DNA from: Akkermansiaceae bacterium
GTDB taxonomy: Bacteria > Verrucomicrobiota > Verrucomicrobiia > Verrucomicrobiales > Akkermansiaceae
Assembly: GCA_020627645.1 (NCBI GenBank)
Contig: JAHDGN010000108.1
Coordinates: 1 to 9,343 of the forward strand
Direction of reading: 5' to 3'
Length of the DNA: 9,343 nucleotides
Of this stretch, positions 1-6,312 are shown one piece after another. Every line of letters begins with the position of its first letter. Position 1 is the first letter of the stretch. Made by a program: the position numbers and the translations under genes. The notes under the pieces are model-generated. The model was given only the letters and a program-made list of their open reading frames with translations, had not been told where the DNA came from and made no database searches.

Positions 1-38
1 TCACTGCTACCTCTCCGCTGTGGTCTGATCGCGAATAC

Positions 39-920
39 ATGCAGCCCGACTTCAAACCCAACCGAAACGGTCCCGGGCCATTCGAAGGCGCACCCGTTAC
101 CAAATGGCTCATCATCATCAATATCGCCATTTTTATCCTGCAAATGCTCAACACCCCGACCGGCACCCGTATCATTGCCTTTGCCCGCGAAGCCGGATTC
201 AACATTGCCGACGGCATCCACGGACTGCAACTATGGAGACTCCTCACCTTTCAATTCCTACACGGCGACTTAGGACACGTTTTCCTCAATTGTTTCGGAC
301 TTTTCATCTTCGGACGACATGTCGAAAAATGGATGACCTCACGCACCTACCTCCTCTACTACCTTCTCTGCGGGATTGCCGGGGGACTTTTCTACACCCT
401 CCTCTTCTACACCCCAGGCATCCTCTCCAACGCCCTCCCAACAACCCCCATGGTAGGCGCATCCGCGGGTATCTTTGGCATTCTTGCCGCCTTCTACCTC
501 ATCGCCCCCGAAGCCCGCATCCTCCTTTTCTTCGTCATCCCCATCAAAATGAAGACCTTCGCTGCCCTCTACTTCATCATCGAAGTCCTCATTGTCCTCT
601 TCAATTGGTACAATGCAGGGGGCTCAGCCGGCCACCTCGGCGGCGCTCTCTTTGGCCTCCTCGCCCTAAAATGGGCTCCGCTTCGCAAATCCATTGTCAA
701 ACTCTCCAGAATCGGAAGCCAAACATCCCCAGCAAAATCCCGAAAAAGCACCCGCGACGCCACCATCATCCGCGAAAAAACAAAGCCCTCTTCCCAACCA
801 TCCCCACTCGAAATCTCCAAAGAAGTTGACCGCATCCTCGATAAAATTTCCGAAGAAGGTATGCAATCGCTGACCCCATCCGAAAAGAAAACCCTCGAAC
901 AAGCTCGCAAAAACCAATGA
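39..920 (+). CDS. Rhomboid-family intramembrane serine protease
   Basis: This 293-residue polytopic membrane protein should cleave transmembrane substrates within the lipid bilayer. The rhomboid hallmarks are visible. In the second membrane segment H75, H80 and N84 are spaced as in E. coli GlpG (His-x4-His-x3-Asn). The nucleophile motif GASAGIFG holds Ser142, and the catalytic His199 sits in SAGHLGG. Hydrophobic segments lie at about 22-38, 64-92, 103-125, 138-157, 160-190 and 195-212, consistent with a six-helix core. A polar tail (about 214-293) ends in a short motif, ILDKISEEGMQSLTPSEKK, seen at the C-terminus of many bacterial rhomboids (DUF6576-like). The stop overlaps the mazG start by four bases (ATGA), so the two are probably co-translated. 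I see no clear Shine-Dalgarno before the ATG at 39, and the frame stays open to the left edge, so the true start could lie upstream. The substrate is unknown. Confidence 0.93.
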   Translation: MQPDFKPNRNGPGPFEGAPVTKWLIIINIAIFILQMLNTPTGTRIIAFAREAGFNIADGIHGLQLWRLLTFQFLHGDLGHVFLNCFGLFIFGRHVEKWMTSRTYLLYYLLCGIAGGLFYTLLFYTPGILSNALPTTPMVGASAGIFGILAAFYLIAPEARILLFFVIPIKMKTFAALYFIIEVLIVLFNWYNAGGSAGHLGGALFGLLALKWAPLRKSIVKLSRIGSQTSPAKSRKSTRDATIIREKTKPSSQPSPLEISKEVDRILDKISEEGMQSLTPSEKKTLEQARKNQ

Positions 921-1756
921 CCGATCACGAAATGATCAACTGCCAGGACAAAGACCGGCAGATCGAACGACTCCGCGCCATCATGCACCGCCTCCGCTCC
1001 CCCGGAGGATGCCCCTGGGACGCCGAACAAACCCACCAGTCACTCGTTTCTAACCTCATCGAAGAAGCCTACGAAACCGTCGCCGCCATTCGCACCAACG
1101 ACGACGAAAACCTCCAAGAAGAACTAGGAGACCTCCTTCTCCAAGTCGTCTTCCACGCCGAACTCGCCTCCGAAGACAACCGCTTCGACCTCGACGAAAT
1201 CGCCCGCGGCATCTCCGACAAACTCGTCCGACGCCACCCCCATGTCTATGGCCAATCCAACGTGACCGAAACTGACGCCGTCCTCACTCAATGGGATGAC
1301 ATCAAACGCGCCGAAAAGGGAGACCAAAAACAACCCTACCTCCATAATGTCGGCAAAGGACTCCCAGCCCTCCTCCGATCTGCCAAACTCCAGAAAAAAG
1401 CCTCCAAAGTCGGATTCGACTGGCCCAACACCACCGGGATTCTCGAAAAAATTGATGAAGAACTCTCCGAAGTCCGAGAAGAACTCAATAAACACACCCC
1501 AGATCAACCAGCCTCGCCCGAACTCCAGAACGAAATTGGCGACCTTCTCTTCATCGTCACTAACCTCGCCCGAAAACTCGACATCGACCCCGAAATCGCC
1601 CTCGAAGGAACCAACCAAAAATTCCTCCAACGGTTCAGCGCCATTGAAAAAGGACTTGAGGCCCAAAATCTCACCCTCCAAGAAGCCACCATCGAACAAA
1701 TGGACTCCTTCTGGAACGCCGCAAAGGAACCGATCGAAAGAAAAAGTTTGCCCTAA
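917..1756 (+). CDS. mazG: Nucleoside triphosphate pyrophosphohydrolase MazG
   Basis: A cytoplasmic all-alpha NTP pyrophosphatase that hydrolyses (d)NTPs to NMP and pyrophosphate. In other bacteria it clears non-canonical nucleotides and is linked to stress control. The 279 residues carry two tandem MazG domains, as in E. coli MazG, which has a similar length. The first metal site is E49/E50/E53 with E69 and D72 (EEAYE ... EELGD). The second is E181/E182/E185 with E206 and D209 (EELSE ... NEIGD). The N-terminal signature SPGGCPWDAEQTH (28-40) and the central segment VGKGLPALLRSAKLQKKA (145-162) are typical of full-length MazG. The ATG at 917 overlaps the rhomboid stop (ATGA), implying translational coupling. 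A later ATG at codon 6 is possible but would lose the overlap. No truncation or lost metal ligand is seen. Confidence 0.96.
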   Translation: MTDHEMINCQDKDRQIERLRAIMHRLRSPGGCPWDAEQTHQSLVSNLIEEAYETVAAIRTNDDENLQEELGDLLLQVVFHAELASEDNRFDLDEIARGISDKLVRRHPHVYGQSNVTETDAVLTQWDDIKRAEKGDQKQPYLHNVGKGLPALLRSAKLQKKASKVGFDWPNTTGILEKIDEELSEVREELNKHTPDQPASPELQNEIGDLLFIVTNLARKLDIDPEIALEGTNQKFLQRFSAIEKGLEAQNLTLQEATIEQMDSFWNAAKEPIERKSLP

Positions 1757-1784
1757 GTCCTAACCTCACCTACCTACCTCTTTC

Positions 1785-1874
1785 GTCAGGAGTCGCGGAG
1801 TGTAGGCTGGTGGACCCGGTCAGGTCGGAAACGAAGCAGCCGCAGCTTGTCCTCCATTGCCGTGGCTTCCTGGC
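1785..1874 (+). ncRNA. ffs: Signal recognition particle RNA, small bacterial (4.5S) type
   Basis: This RNA would pair with Ffh in the signal recognition particle that targets nascent membrane and secreted proteins. The conserved domain IV core is present: GGTCAGG at 1818-1824 and GAAGCAGCC at 1833-1841. A UCG/CGA stem (1825-1827 with 1832-1834) closes a GAAA tetraloop (1828-1831). Hand folding gives consecutive helices along the arm: 1785-1792 with 1867-1874, 1793-1798 with 1860-1865 (C1866 bulged), and 1812-1815 with 1849-1852, all by Watson-Crick or GU pairs. A length near 90 nt fits the Alu-less bacterial form. The ends are estimated from the outermost helix. I see no T-tract terminator after it. 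It sits just downstream of mazG on the same strand. Confidence 0.9.
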
Positions 1875-1905
1875 ACTTCCCGCCCCCCAACCAAGCCCCC
1901 TAAAT

Positions 1906-1938
1906 CCCCTATTCGTCCCCTATTCGTCCCCTATTCGC
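1906..1938. repeat. Tandem repeat, 11-bp unit CCCCTATTCGT, three copies
   Basis: Two perfect units (1906-1916, 1917-1927) are followed by a third (1928-1938) that differs only in its last base. The array runs directly into a palindrome at 1936-1949. It lies between the SRP RNA and the 3' end of glgB, outside any gene. Its role is unknown. Confidence 0.85.
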
Positions 1939-1949
1939 GAAGATTCGCG
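1936..1949. repeat. Palindrome CGCGAA-GA-TTCGCG
   Basis: Six-base perfect inverted arms (1936-1941 and 1944-1949) are separated by two bases. ATTCGCG also occurs twice as a direct repeat, at 1933-1939 and 1943-1949. A two-base loop is too tight for a stable hairpin and no T-run follows, so a protein-binding or dispersed-repeat element is likelier than a terminator. Confidence 0.6.
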
Positions 1950-1992
1950 GTCACCTCCTCCTCAACCAAGCCAAATCAAAAATCTATAATCT

Positions 1993-2021
1993 AAATTCTT
2001 AAATCTTAAATCTTAAATCTT
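1993..2021. repeat. Tandem repeat, 7-bp unit AAATCTT
   Basis: Three perfect AAATCTT units (2001-2007, 2008-2014, 2015-2021) follow an imperfect one (AAATTCTT, ending at 2000). Decayed relatives occur in the AT-rich stretch 1979-1992. The array lies 15 bases past the glgB stop, in the space between convergent transcription units. It contains no hairpin and does not resemble a terminator. Confidence 0.85.
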
Positions 2022-2035
2022 ACCCTCCCCACTCA

Positions 2036-4030
2036 TCACTCGGCCGCTACGCGACCGAACACCATCCCGGTCCGAGCCGGCAAATAAACCCTCAACTTCC
2101 CATCCACCGTCGGATAACTCACCGCCCTATCTACCCTCCCAAAACCTCCAAACACCAAATCATCCGAGCACAAAACCACCTCATACTGCCCCTCTTCCCG
2201 CACCCGAAATTCATAATCCGCAATCGACCTCTCAGGGCTCAAATTCACCGCGAATACCAGCCCACCCCTCTCAAACTGCAAACATTGATTTCCCTGATCC
2301 ACATTCAACAACTCAACCTGCCCCGCTTCCAAAACCAACTCCCCAACCCTCATCAACTCCCGATCAAACGCACCCAACTCCCCATACTTCAGTCGCTCAT
2401 TATCTACCAAAGACCACTGCCTTCTCGCATACTGATAACTCCAATCATTCCCCTCCCGCGGAAAATCCACCCACTCCGGATGCCCAAACTCATTCCCCAT
2501 AAAATTCAAATACCCCTCTCCACCCAACCCCATCGTCAACATTCTCAACAACTTGTGCACCGCCACTCCCCTCGCCACCTCAACATTGTCATCCCCCTTC
2601 ACCATATGGTCATACATCGCCGCATCCATCAACCAAAACGCTATTGTCTTATCTCCCACCAACGCCTGATCATGACTCTCTGCATAGGCAATCGTCCGCT
2701 CCCCAGCCCTCCGGTTCATCAACGTCCCCGCCAACTCCCCCACATCCCAATCCTCATCCCGCACATGCTTCAACAACTGAATCCAATACTCCGGAATCCC
2801 CATCGCCAACCGATAATCAAAACCCATCCCACCTTCACTCAACGGCCGACACAACCCTGGCATCCCACTCATATCTTCCGCCACCGTCACCGCCTCCGGC
2901 AAAACCTCATGAACTAACCGATTCGCTAACTGCAAATAAATCACCGCATCCCAATCAACCCCCTCCTTAAAATATTTGTCATAATGATCAAACGCCACAT
3001 TCCCATGATGGTGATACATCATCGACGTCACCCCATCGAATCGAAACCCATCGAACCGAAATTCCTCCAACCAATAAACCAGGTTGGAAAGTAGGAACCG
3101 GCACACTTCCCGCCTCCCATAATCAAACAACCTCGAATCCCAATTCGGATGCTCATGCTCATGAAAGTAGAGCCCCTCTTCCCCATCAAAACTCGACAAC
3201 CCTTCCGCCAAATTTTTCACCGAATGCGAATGCACCACATCCATCAACACCACCAAGCCCAACCCATGTGCCTCATCTACCAAATACTTCAAATCCTCTG
3301 GAGTCCCACACCTCGAACTCGGCGCAAAGTAATTCGCGACATGATAGCCAAAACTCCCATAATAAGGATGCTCCGCCACCGCCATCAACTGCACCGCATT
3401 ATACCCCCCCTTCACAATCCTCGGTAAAACCTCATCAGCAAACTCCCGGTAACTACCTACCTGAAACTTCTCCGTTGCCATTCCCACATGCGCCTCATAG
3501 ATCCTCGGCGCAACCAACTTCCCTGGTCTCTCATGACGCCACTCATAAACCTCGGTCTCACAAACTTCCGCCGCAAAGTCCTTCGTCTCTTCATCCTGAA
3601 CGACACGACGCGCATGCGAAGGAATCCGATCATAAGTCCCATTCTTCCCCTCCACATGAACTTTATAAGGATCGCCATACCCGATCGTATCCACCGGCAA
3701 TCGCACCTCCCAAACTCCCCCCTCCAACTTCGTCAACGGAAACTCACTCCGAGACCACCCACAAAATTCCCCCGTCAAAAACACCCCCTCCGCTCTAGGA
3801 GCCCACTCACGAAACACCCACTCTTCTCCATCTTGATGAAGTCCGAAAAATTCATGCGACCTCGCAAACTCTCTCAAATCCCCCAACTCCTCGATCCGAT
3901 CCTCAAGCCGCTCCATCCGCTCCCGAATCTCCCCCTCATACGGTTCCAGCCAAGGATCTCGTCGAACCAACTCAGGCAACTCACAACTCTCGCTCACTCC
4001 TAATTCCACCTCAAATATCACTAAAAACAA
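2036..4030 (-). CDS. glgB: 1,4-alpha-glucan branching enzyme, eukaryotic-type GH13
   Basis: This cytoplasmic enzyme makes the alpha-1,6 branches of glycogen by cutting and transferring alpha-1,4 glucan segments. A helical N-terminus (about 17-60) precedes a CBM48-like beta domain (about 65-150), the GH13 barrel (about 175-520) and a C-terminal beta domain (about 570-664). Catalytic regions are intact: DVVHSHS (264-270), nucleophile D332 in GFRFDGV, acid/base E385 in VAEDMSG, and D454 in AESHDQ. Motifs such as DGFRFDGVTSMMYHHHG, AESHDQALVGDK and GYLNFMGNEFGHPEW match animal and plant enzymes (subfamily GH13_8) rather than E. coli GlgB. The 664-residue length also fits. The longest frame begins with TTG at 4030. 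A GTG at 4021, nine bases after GAAGAG (4036-4031), is equally credible and would remove three residues. No glgA or glgC lies alongside. Confidence 0.95.
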   Translation of the reverse strand: MFLVIFEVELGVSESCELPELVRRDPWLEPYEGEIRERMERLEDRIEELGDLREFARSHEFFGLHQDGEEWVFREWAPRAEGVFLTGEFCGWSRSEFPLTKLEGGVWEVRLPVDTIGYGDPYKVHVEGKNGTYDRIPSHARRVVQDEETKDFAAEVCETEVYEWRHERPGKLVAPRIYEAHVGMATEKFQVGSYREFADEVLPRIVKGGYNAVQLMAVAEHPYYGSFGYHVANYFAPSSRCGTPEDLKYLVDEAHGLGLVVLMDVVHSHSVKNLAEGLSSFDGEEGLYFHEHEHPNWDSRLFDYGRREVCRFLLSNLVYWLEEFRFDGFRFDGVTSMMYHHHGNVAFDHYDKYFKEGVDWDAVIYLQLANRLVHEVLPEAVTVAEDMSGMPGLCRPLSEGGMGFDYRLAMGIPEYWIQLLKHVRDEDWDVGELAGTLMNRRAGERTIAYAESHDQALVGDKTIAFWLMDAAMYDHMVKGDDNVEVARGVAVHKLLRMLTMGLGGEGYLNFMGNEFGHPEWVDFPREGNDWSYQYARRQWSLVDNERLKYGELGAFDRELMRVGELVLEAGQVELLNVDQGNQCLQFERGGLVFAVNLSPERSIADYEFRVREEGQYEVVLCSDDLVFGGFGRVDRAVSYPTVDGKLRVYLPARTGMVFGRVAAE

Positions 4031-4132
4031 CTCTTCAATACGGTTACCCCATAGTCACGCCATCAATGAAACAGAAACATAGTCAACTCCCAAACTTTTC
4101 CTTTTTGCGTAACTCCAAAACTGTGTTAATAT

Positions 4133-4137
4133 AAGGG
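4133..4137 (+). promoter_or_regulatory. Probable Shine-Dalgarno AAGGG; promoter not resolved
   Basis: AAGGG lies seven bases before the ATG at 4145 and supports that start. The 114-bp spacer 4031-4144 must also hold promoters for both divergent genes. AT-rich TTAATATAAG at 4126-4135 resembles a -10 element for the + gene but would leave almost no leader. TTGACT on the minus strand (4086-4081) could be a -35 for glgB, but no good -10 lies 16-18 bases beyond it. Neither promoter is convincing. Confidence 0.4.
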
Positions 4138-4144
4138 TTACTCA

Positions 4145-5263
4145 ATGACTCTAAAAAAGCCCCTCATCATCACAGCCACCACCGCTATCCTCTCTAATAA
4201 CTCAATCGCGCAATGGTCAAAAACTGACGATTTTGAGAATGGATTCACCCAAGGATCAAGCCCCGCCGGCATCAATGGCTGGGTCTCAAAACAAGGTCTG
4301 AACGATGCTGCAGGAAATGCCATCGTCACCGATGACCCTCTCAATTCAGGACGAGGAATAACTGTTAGGCTAGATGCTCCTTCCTCTTGGGCGTTCAGCA
4401 AAACCCTGCCACCGCAAGAGCAAATTGCAGAGGGCTCTACCGGGACTTTTTTCTTCGAGGTCTTTTTCCCGACGAATAGCCCGGCTCCCTTCAATCTCAA
4501 CGTCGGAATGAGCGATGACTCAATCCCAACGACCTTCACGAACTTCGAATCACAGATAAGATTTTTTGGACAAGATATCTTTCCTCGTAGTGGAGGGAAT
4601 TTTATCGATACCACCTACGACTTTCCAATCGGGACATGGCTGAAGGTATGGATGGTAATCGACAACACTAATGACACCACAAACATGTACGTCCAATCAC
4701 CCGTTGGAGAAACATCACCTACCCTAGTCGCCACTGACTACGATTTCCGCAATGGCACCACTTCACCATTGATCTCGGCAACCTTCATCCAAAGCAGCAC
4801 CAACGGCAATCAATCAGTCTATATCGATAACGTATACGTTGACCCCACATCTGAAAACCTCACTGACCCGGTCACTCTTCTCTCTGGTGACGACTATTCC
4901 CTATGGGCTTCTAATTTTTCAGGTGACCTAACCGATCCAAACGCTGACCTCGATAGCGATGGAGTCTCCAACAATGACGAAAGAGTCTTCGGCACAGACC
5001 CCACCAACCCGGCATCACTCCACTCTTTAACAGCTCCTTTTTCACCTCAAAATAATTCCTTCACTTACACGCGACGAGACCCAACATTGAGCCAACTTAA
5101 ATACTCCATTTGGACATCAAGCGACCTCCAAAATTGGATAGAAGACACCGCGGCCACACAAACTCCTCTCTCAATAACCAACGACATTCAAACCGTCCAA
5201 ACAACCCTCTCAGCTGCCGTTTCCACAAGCCCCAAAATTTTCATTCAAATTCGAACCAACTGA
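4145..5263 (+). CDS. Secreted concanavalin-like protein with Asp-rich calcium-type loop
   Basis: I cannot name this 372-residue protein. The N-terminus (MTLKKPLIITATTAILSNNS, then IA) looks like a Sec signal peptide cut near A22-Q23. Residues about 25-235 are beta-rich, with alternating hydrophobics and segments such as WLKVWMVIDN (165-174) and VYIDNVYVDP (225-234), as in jelly-roll (LamG/concanavalin-like) domains that often bind sugars. Residues 261-280 form an Asp-rich loop (D264, N266, D268, D270, D272, then GVSNNDE) like dockerin or thrombospondin type-3 calcium repeats. A final beta domain (about 305-372) with YSIWTSSDLQNW resembles C-terminal modules common in secreted Verrucomicrobia proteins. 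There is no PEP-CTERM anchor or catalytic signature, so a binding or surface role is inferred. It stands alone between glgB and a convergent operon. Confidence 0.85.
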   Translation: MTLKKPLIITATTAILSNNSIAQWSKTDDFENGFTQGSSPAGINGWVSKQGLNDAAGNAIVTDDPLNSGRGITVRLDAPSSWAFSKTLPPQEQIAEGSTGTFFFEVFFPTNSPAPFNLNVGMSDDSIPTTFTNFESQIRFFGQDIFPRSGGNFIDTTYDFPIGTWLKVWMVIDNTNDTTNMYVQSPVGETSPTLVATDYDFRNGTTSPLISATFIQSSTNGNQSVYIDNVYVDPTSENLTDPVTLLSGDDYSLWASNFSGDLTDPNADLDSDGVSNNDERVFGTDPTNPASLHSLTAPFSPQNNSFTYTRRDPTLSQLKYSIWTSSDLQNWIEDTAATQTPLSITNDIQTVQTTLSAAVSTSPKIFIQIRTN

Positions 5264-5287
5264 TACCGTTTCTAATACCACTTCATT

Positions 5288-5431
5288 TTATAACGGCAAA
5301 ACGATTTTAAAAGCGCCTGCCCTCGCAAAGCGCTCTATGGCAGATGCTCCAAAAAAATCGCCAGTCACTCTTGCGAGGTAGAAGTTGTATTGAACCCAAC
5401 AAAAGACCACACGCTCCAATGGCCAAACAAG
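5288..5431 (-). other. Possible dispersed repeat or coding relic with 8-bp inverted repeat
   Basis: No gene is supported in 5264-5451. On the minus strand a 47-codon open stretch runs from a TGA at 5434-5432 to a TAA at 5290-5288. It reads with protein-like composition, for example VQYNFYLARVTGDFFG and ASAIERFARAGAFKIVLPL, yet has no ATG. Perfect inverted arms CCTCGCAA (5321-5328) and TTGCGAGG (5371-5378) lie inside it, 42 bases apart. A structured intergenic repeat that happens to be open in one frame is as likely as a decayed coding segment. The arms could also serve as a weak bidirectional terminator for the convergent genes, though no T-run follows closely. Confidence 0.3.
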
Positions 5432-5451
5432 TCAACCCTCGCGTCACGCAA

Positions 5452-6312
5452 TCACAACCTCTCCCGCAACCAATCTCGCGCCGCCTGTCGCCACTCACTC
5501 TCCCGATGCATCCATAAGTCTGTATGCGCACTCACCACCCTCCCCTCCGGAATCTCAAAGATCTCCGACACTCTCGGTTTCACATAGGTCACATCTTTAA
5601 ATTCTACAACCTCCTTCAAAAAATCTCCTCCATGCCCCATCACCAAAATTCCTTTGTAACGAAACCTCCTCAAACGTTTTAACGCACTCTGGCGATCACT
5701 CTCCGGATACTTCCACTTCCGATCCCCATCAAAATGATCATGCGTGATGATTCCTCTCCACATCTTCGCAATCTCATCATCACGAAGCCCGATATAACTC
5801 GCTCCAATCGCCCCCCTCGAAAACCCACATAAAAAAACCCGATCCAGGTCGCCTCCAAACTCCCGGCAAATTTTTGGAACATTCCTCTTACAGTACGACA
5901 CCGTCGCCTCAACATCCCCCCACCATCGAACTGCATTCACCTCTCCACCCTTCTCAACAAAGGGCAACACCACCCAAATAAAATCCCGACCTCCCGACAA
6001 ACCATACCCCAAATTCGCATCTTTCACCTGACCTGAAGATCCACTCGCTGGATGAAAATTCCCGGTATATTCAATAATGACAGGATACTTTTTCCCAACC
6101 TTCCAGTTCACCGGCAAATACACCGAATGAAACACCTTCTTCCCCACATACTCTGGCGCCACTTGCCTCACCCGCTTGCCAGGTCCAGGCACCCCCTCGA
6201 CCATTCGAGGGGTCACCAAATCATTTGCCTTCTCGCTGTTCCGATCCTCACCAGAGCAAAGCCCCCCAGAACAGCCCAAAAAGAAAAGGAAAAACCACAA
6301 CCCCCGATTCAC
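5452..6312 (-). CDS. Exported alpha/beta hydrolase (esterase-like)
   Basis: A 286-residue alpha/beta-fold hydrolase, probably an esterase acting outside the cytoplasm. The N-terminus MNRGLWFFLFFLGCSGG is a short signal sequence. C14 follows FLG and could be a lipidation site, though the lipobox is not ideal. The nucleophile elbow GFSRGA places Ser165, D230 in GHGGD is a candidate acid, and H263 in SAHTDLW is a candidate catalytic base. HSVYLPVNW and KYPVIIEYTG (61-84) are the first strands of the fold. I chose the GTG at 6312 because the signal peptide follows it at once, it overlaps the upstream stop as GTGA, and GGTGG lies a few bases before it. An ATG at 6363 would prepend 17 poorly hydrophobic residues and a 55-bp overlap. 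It is the second gene of an operon with the cupredoxin fusion. The substrate is unknown. Confidence 0.85.
   Translation of the reverse strand: MNRGLWFFLFFLGCSGGLCSGEDRNSEKANDLVTPRMVEGVPGPGKRVRQVAPEYVGKKVFHSVYLPVNWKVGKKYPVIIEYTGNFHPASGSSGQVKDANLGYGLSGGRDFIWVVLPFVEKGGEVNAVRWWGDVEATVSYCKRNVPKICREFGGDLDRVFLCGFSRGAIGASYIGLRDDEIAKMWRGIITHDHFDGDRKWKYPESDRQSALKRLRRFRYKGILVMGHGGDFLKEVVEFKDVTYVKPRVSEIFEIPEGRVVSAHTDLWMHRESEWRQAARDWLRERL

Noticed and set aside
569..1036. 155-residue minus-strand frame across the rhomboid/mazG junction
   Set aside because: It overlaps two convincing genes, shows no recognisable domain, and is explained by strand composition.
1124..1699. 191-residue minus-strand frame opposite mazG
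   Set aside because: Its composition is dominated by Gly, Phe, Glu and Val, as expected from the complement of a C-rich coding strand. The mazG metal motifs are on the other strand.
1936..1949. Rho-independent terminator for the SRP RNA
   Set aside because: The palindrome has only a two-base loop and no following T-run, and it lies over 60 bases past the RNA end.
1906..2021. CRISPR-like array
   Set aside because: The units are 7 and 11 bp, directly contiguous, with no spacers and no cas genes nearby. They are simple tandem repeats.
2285..2917. 210-residue + strand frame antisense to glgB, with similar ones at 3268-3798 and 3488-4003
   Set aside because: The translations are rich in Pro, His, Leu, Arg and Ser, lack any domain, and lie opposite a gene with all catalytic motifs intact. 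They result from the C-rich, stop-poor + strand.
5307..5531. 74-residue minus-strand ORF overlapping the end of the hydrolase gene
   Set aside because: It is Cys- and Arg-rich, largely overlaps the hydrolase 3' end in another frame, and is not the frame that looks protein-like in the spacer.
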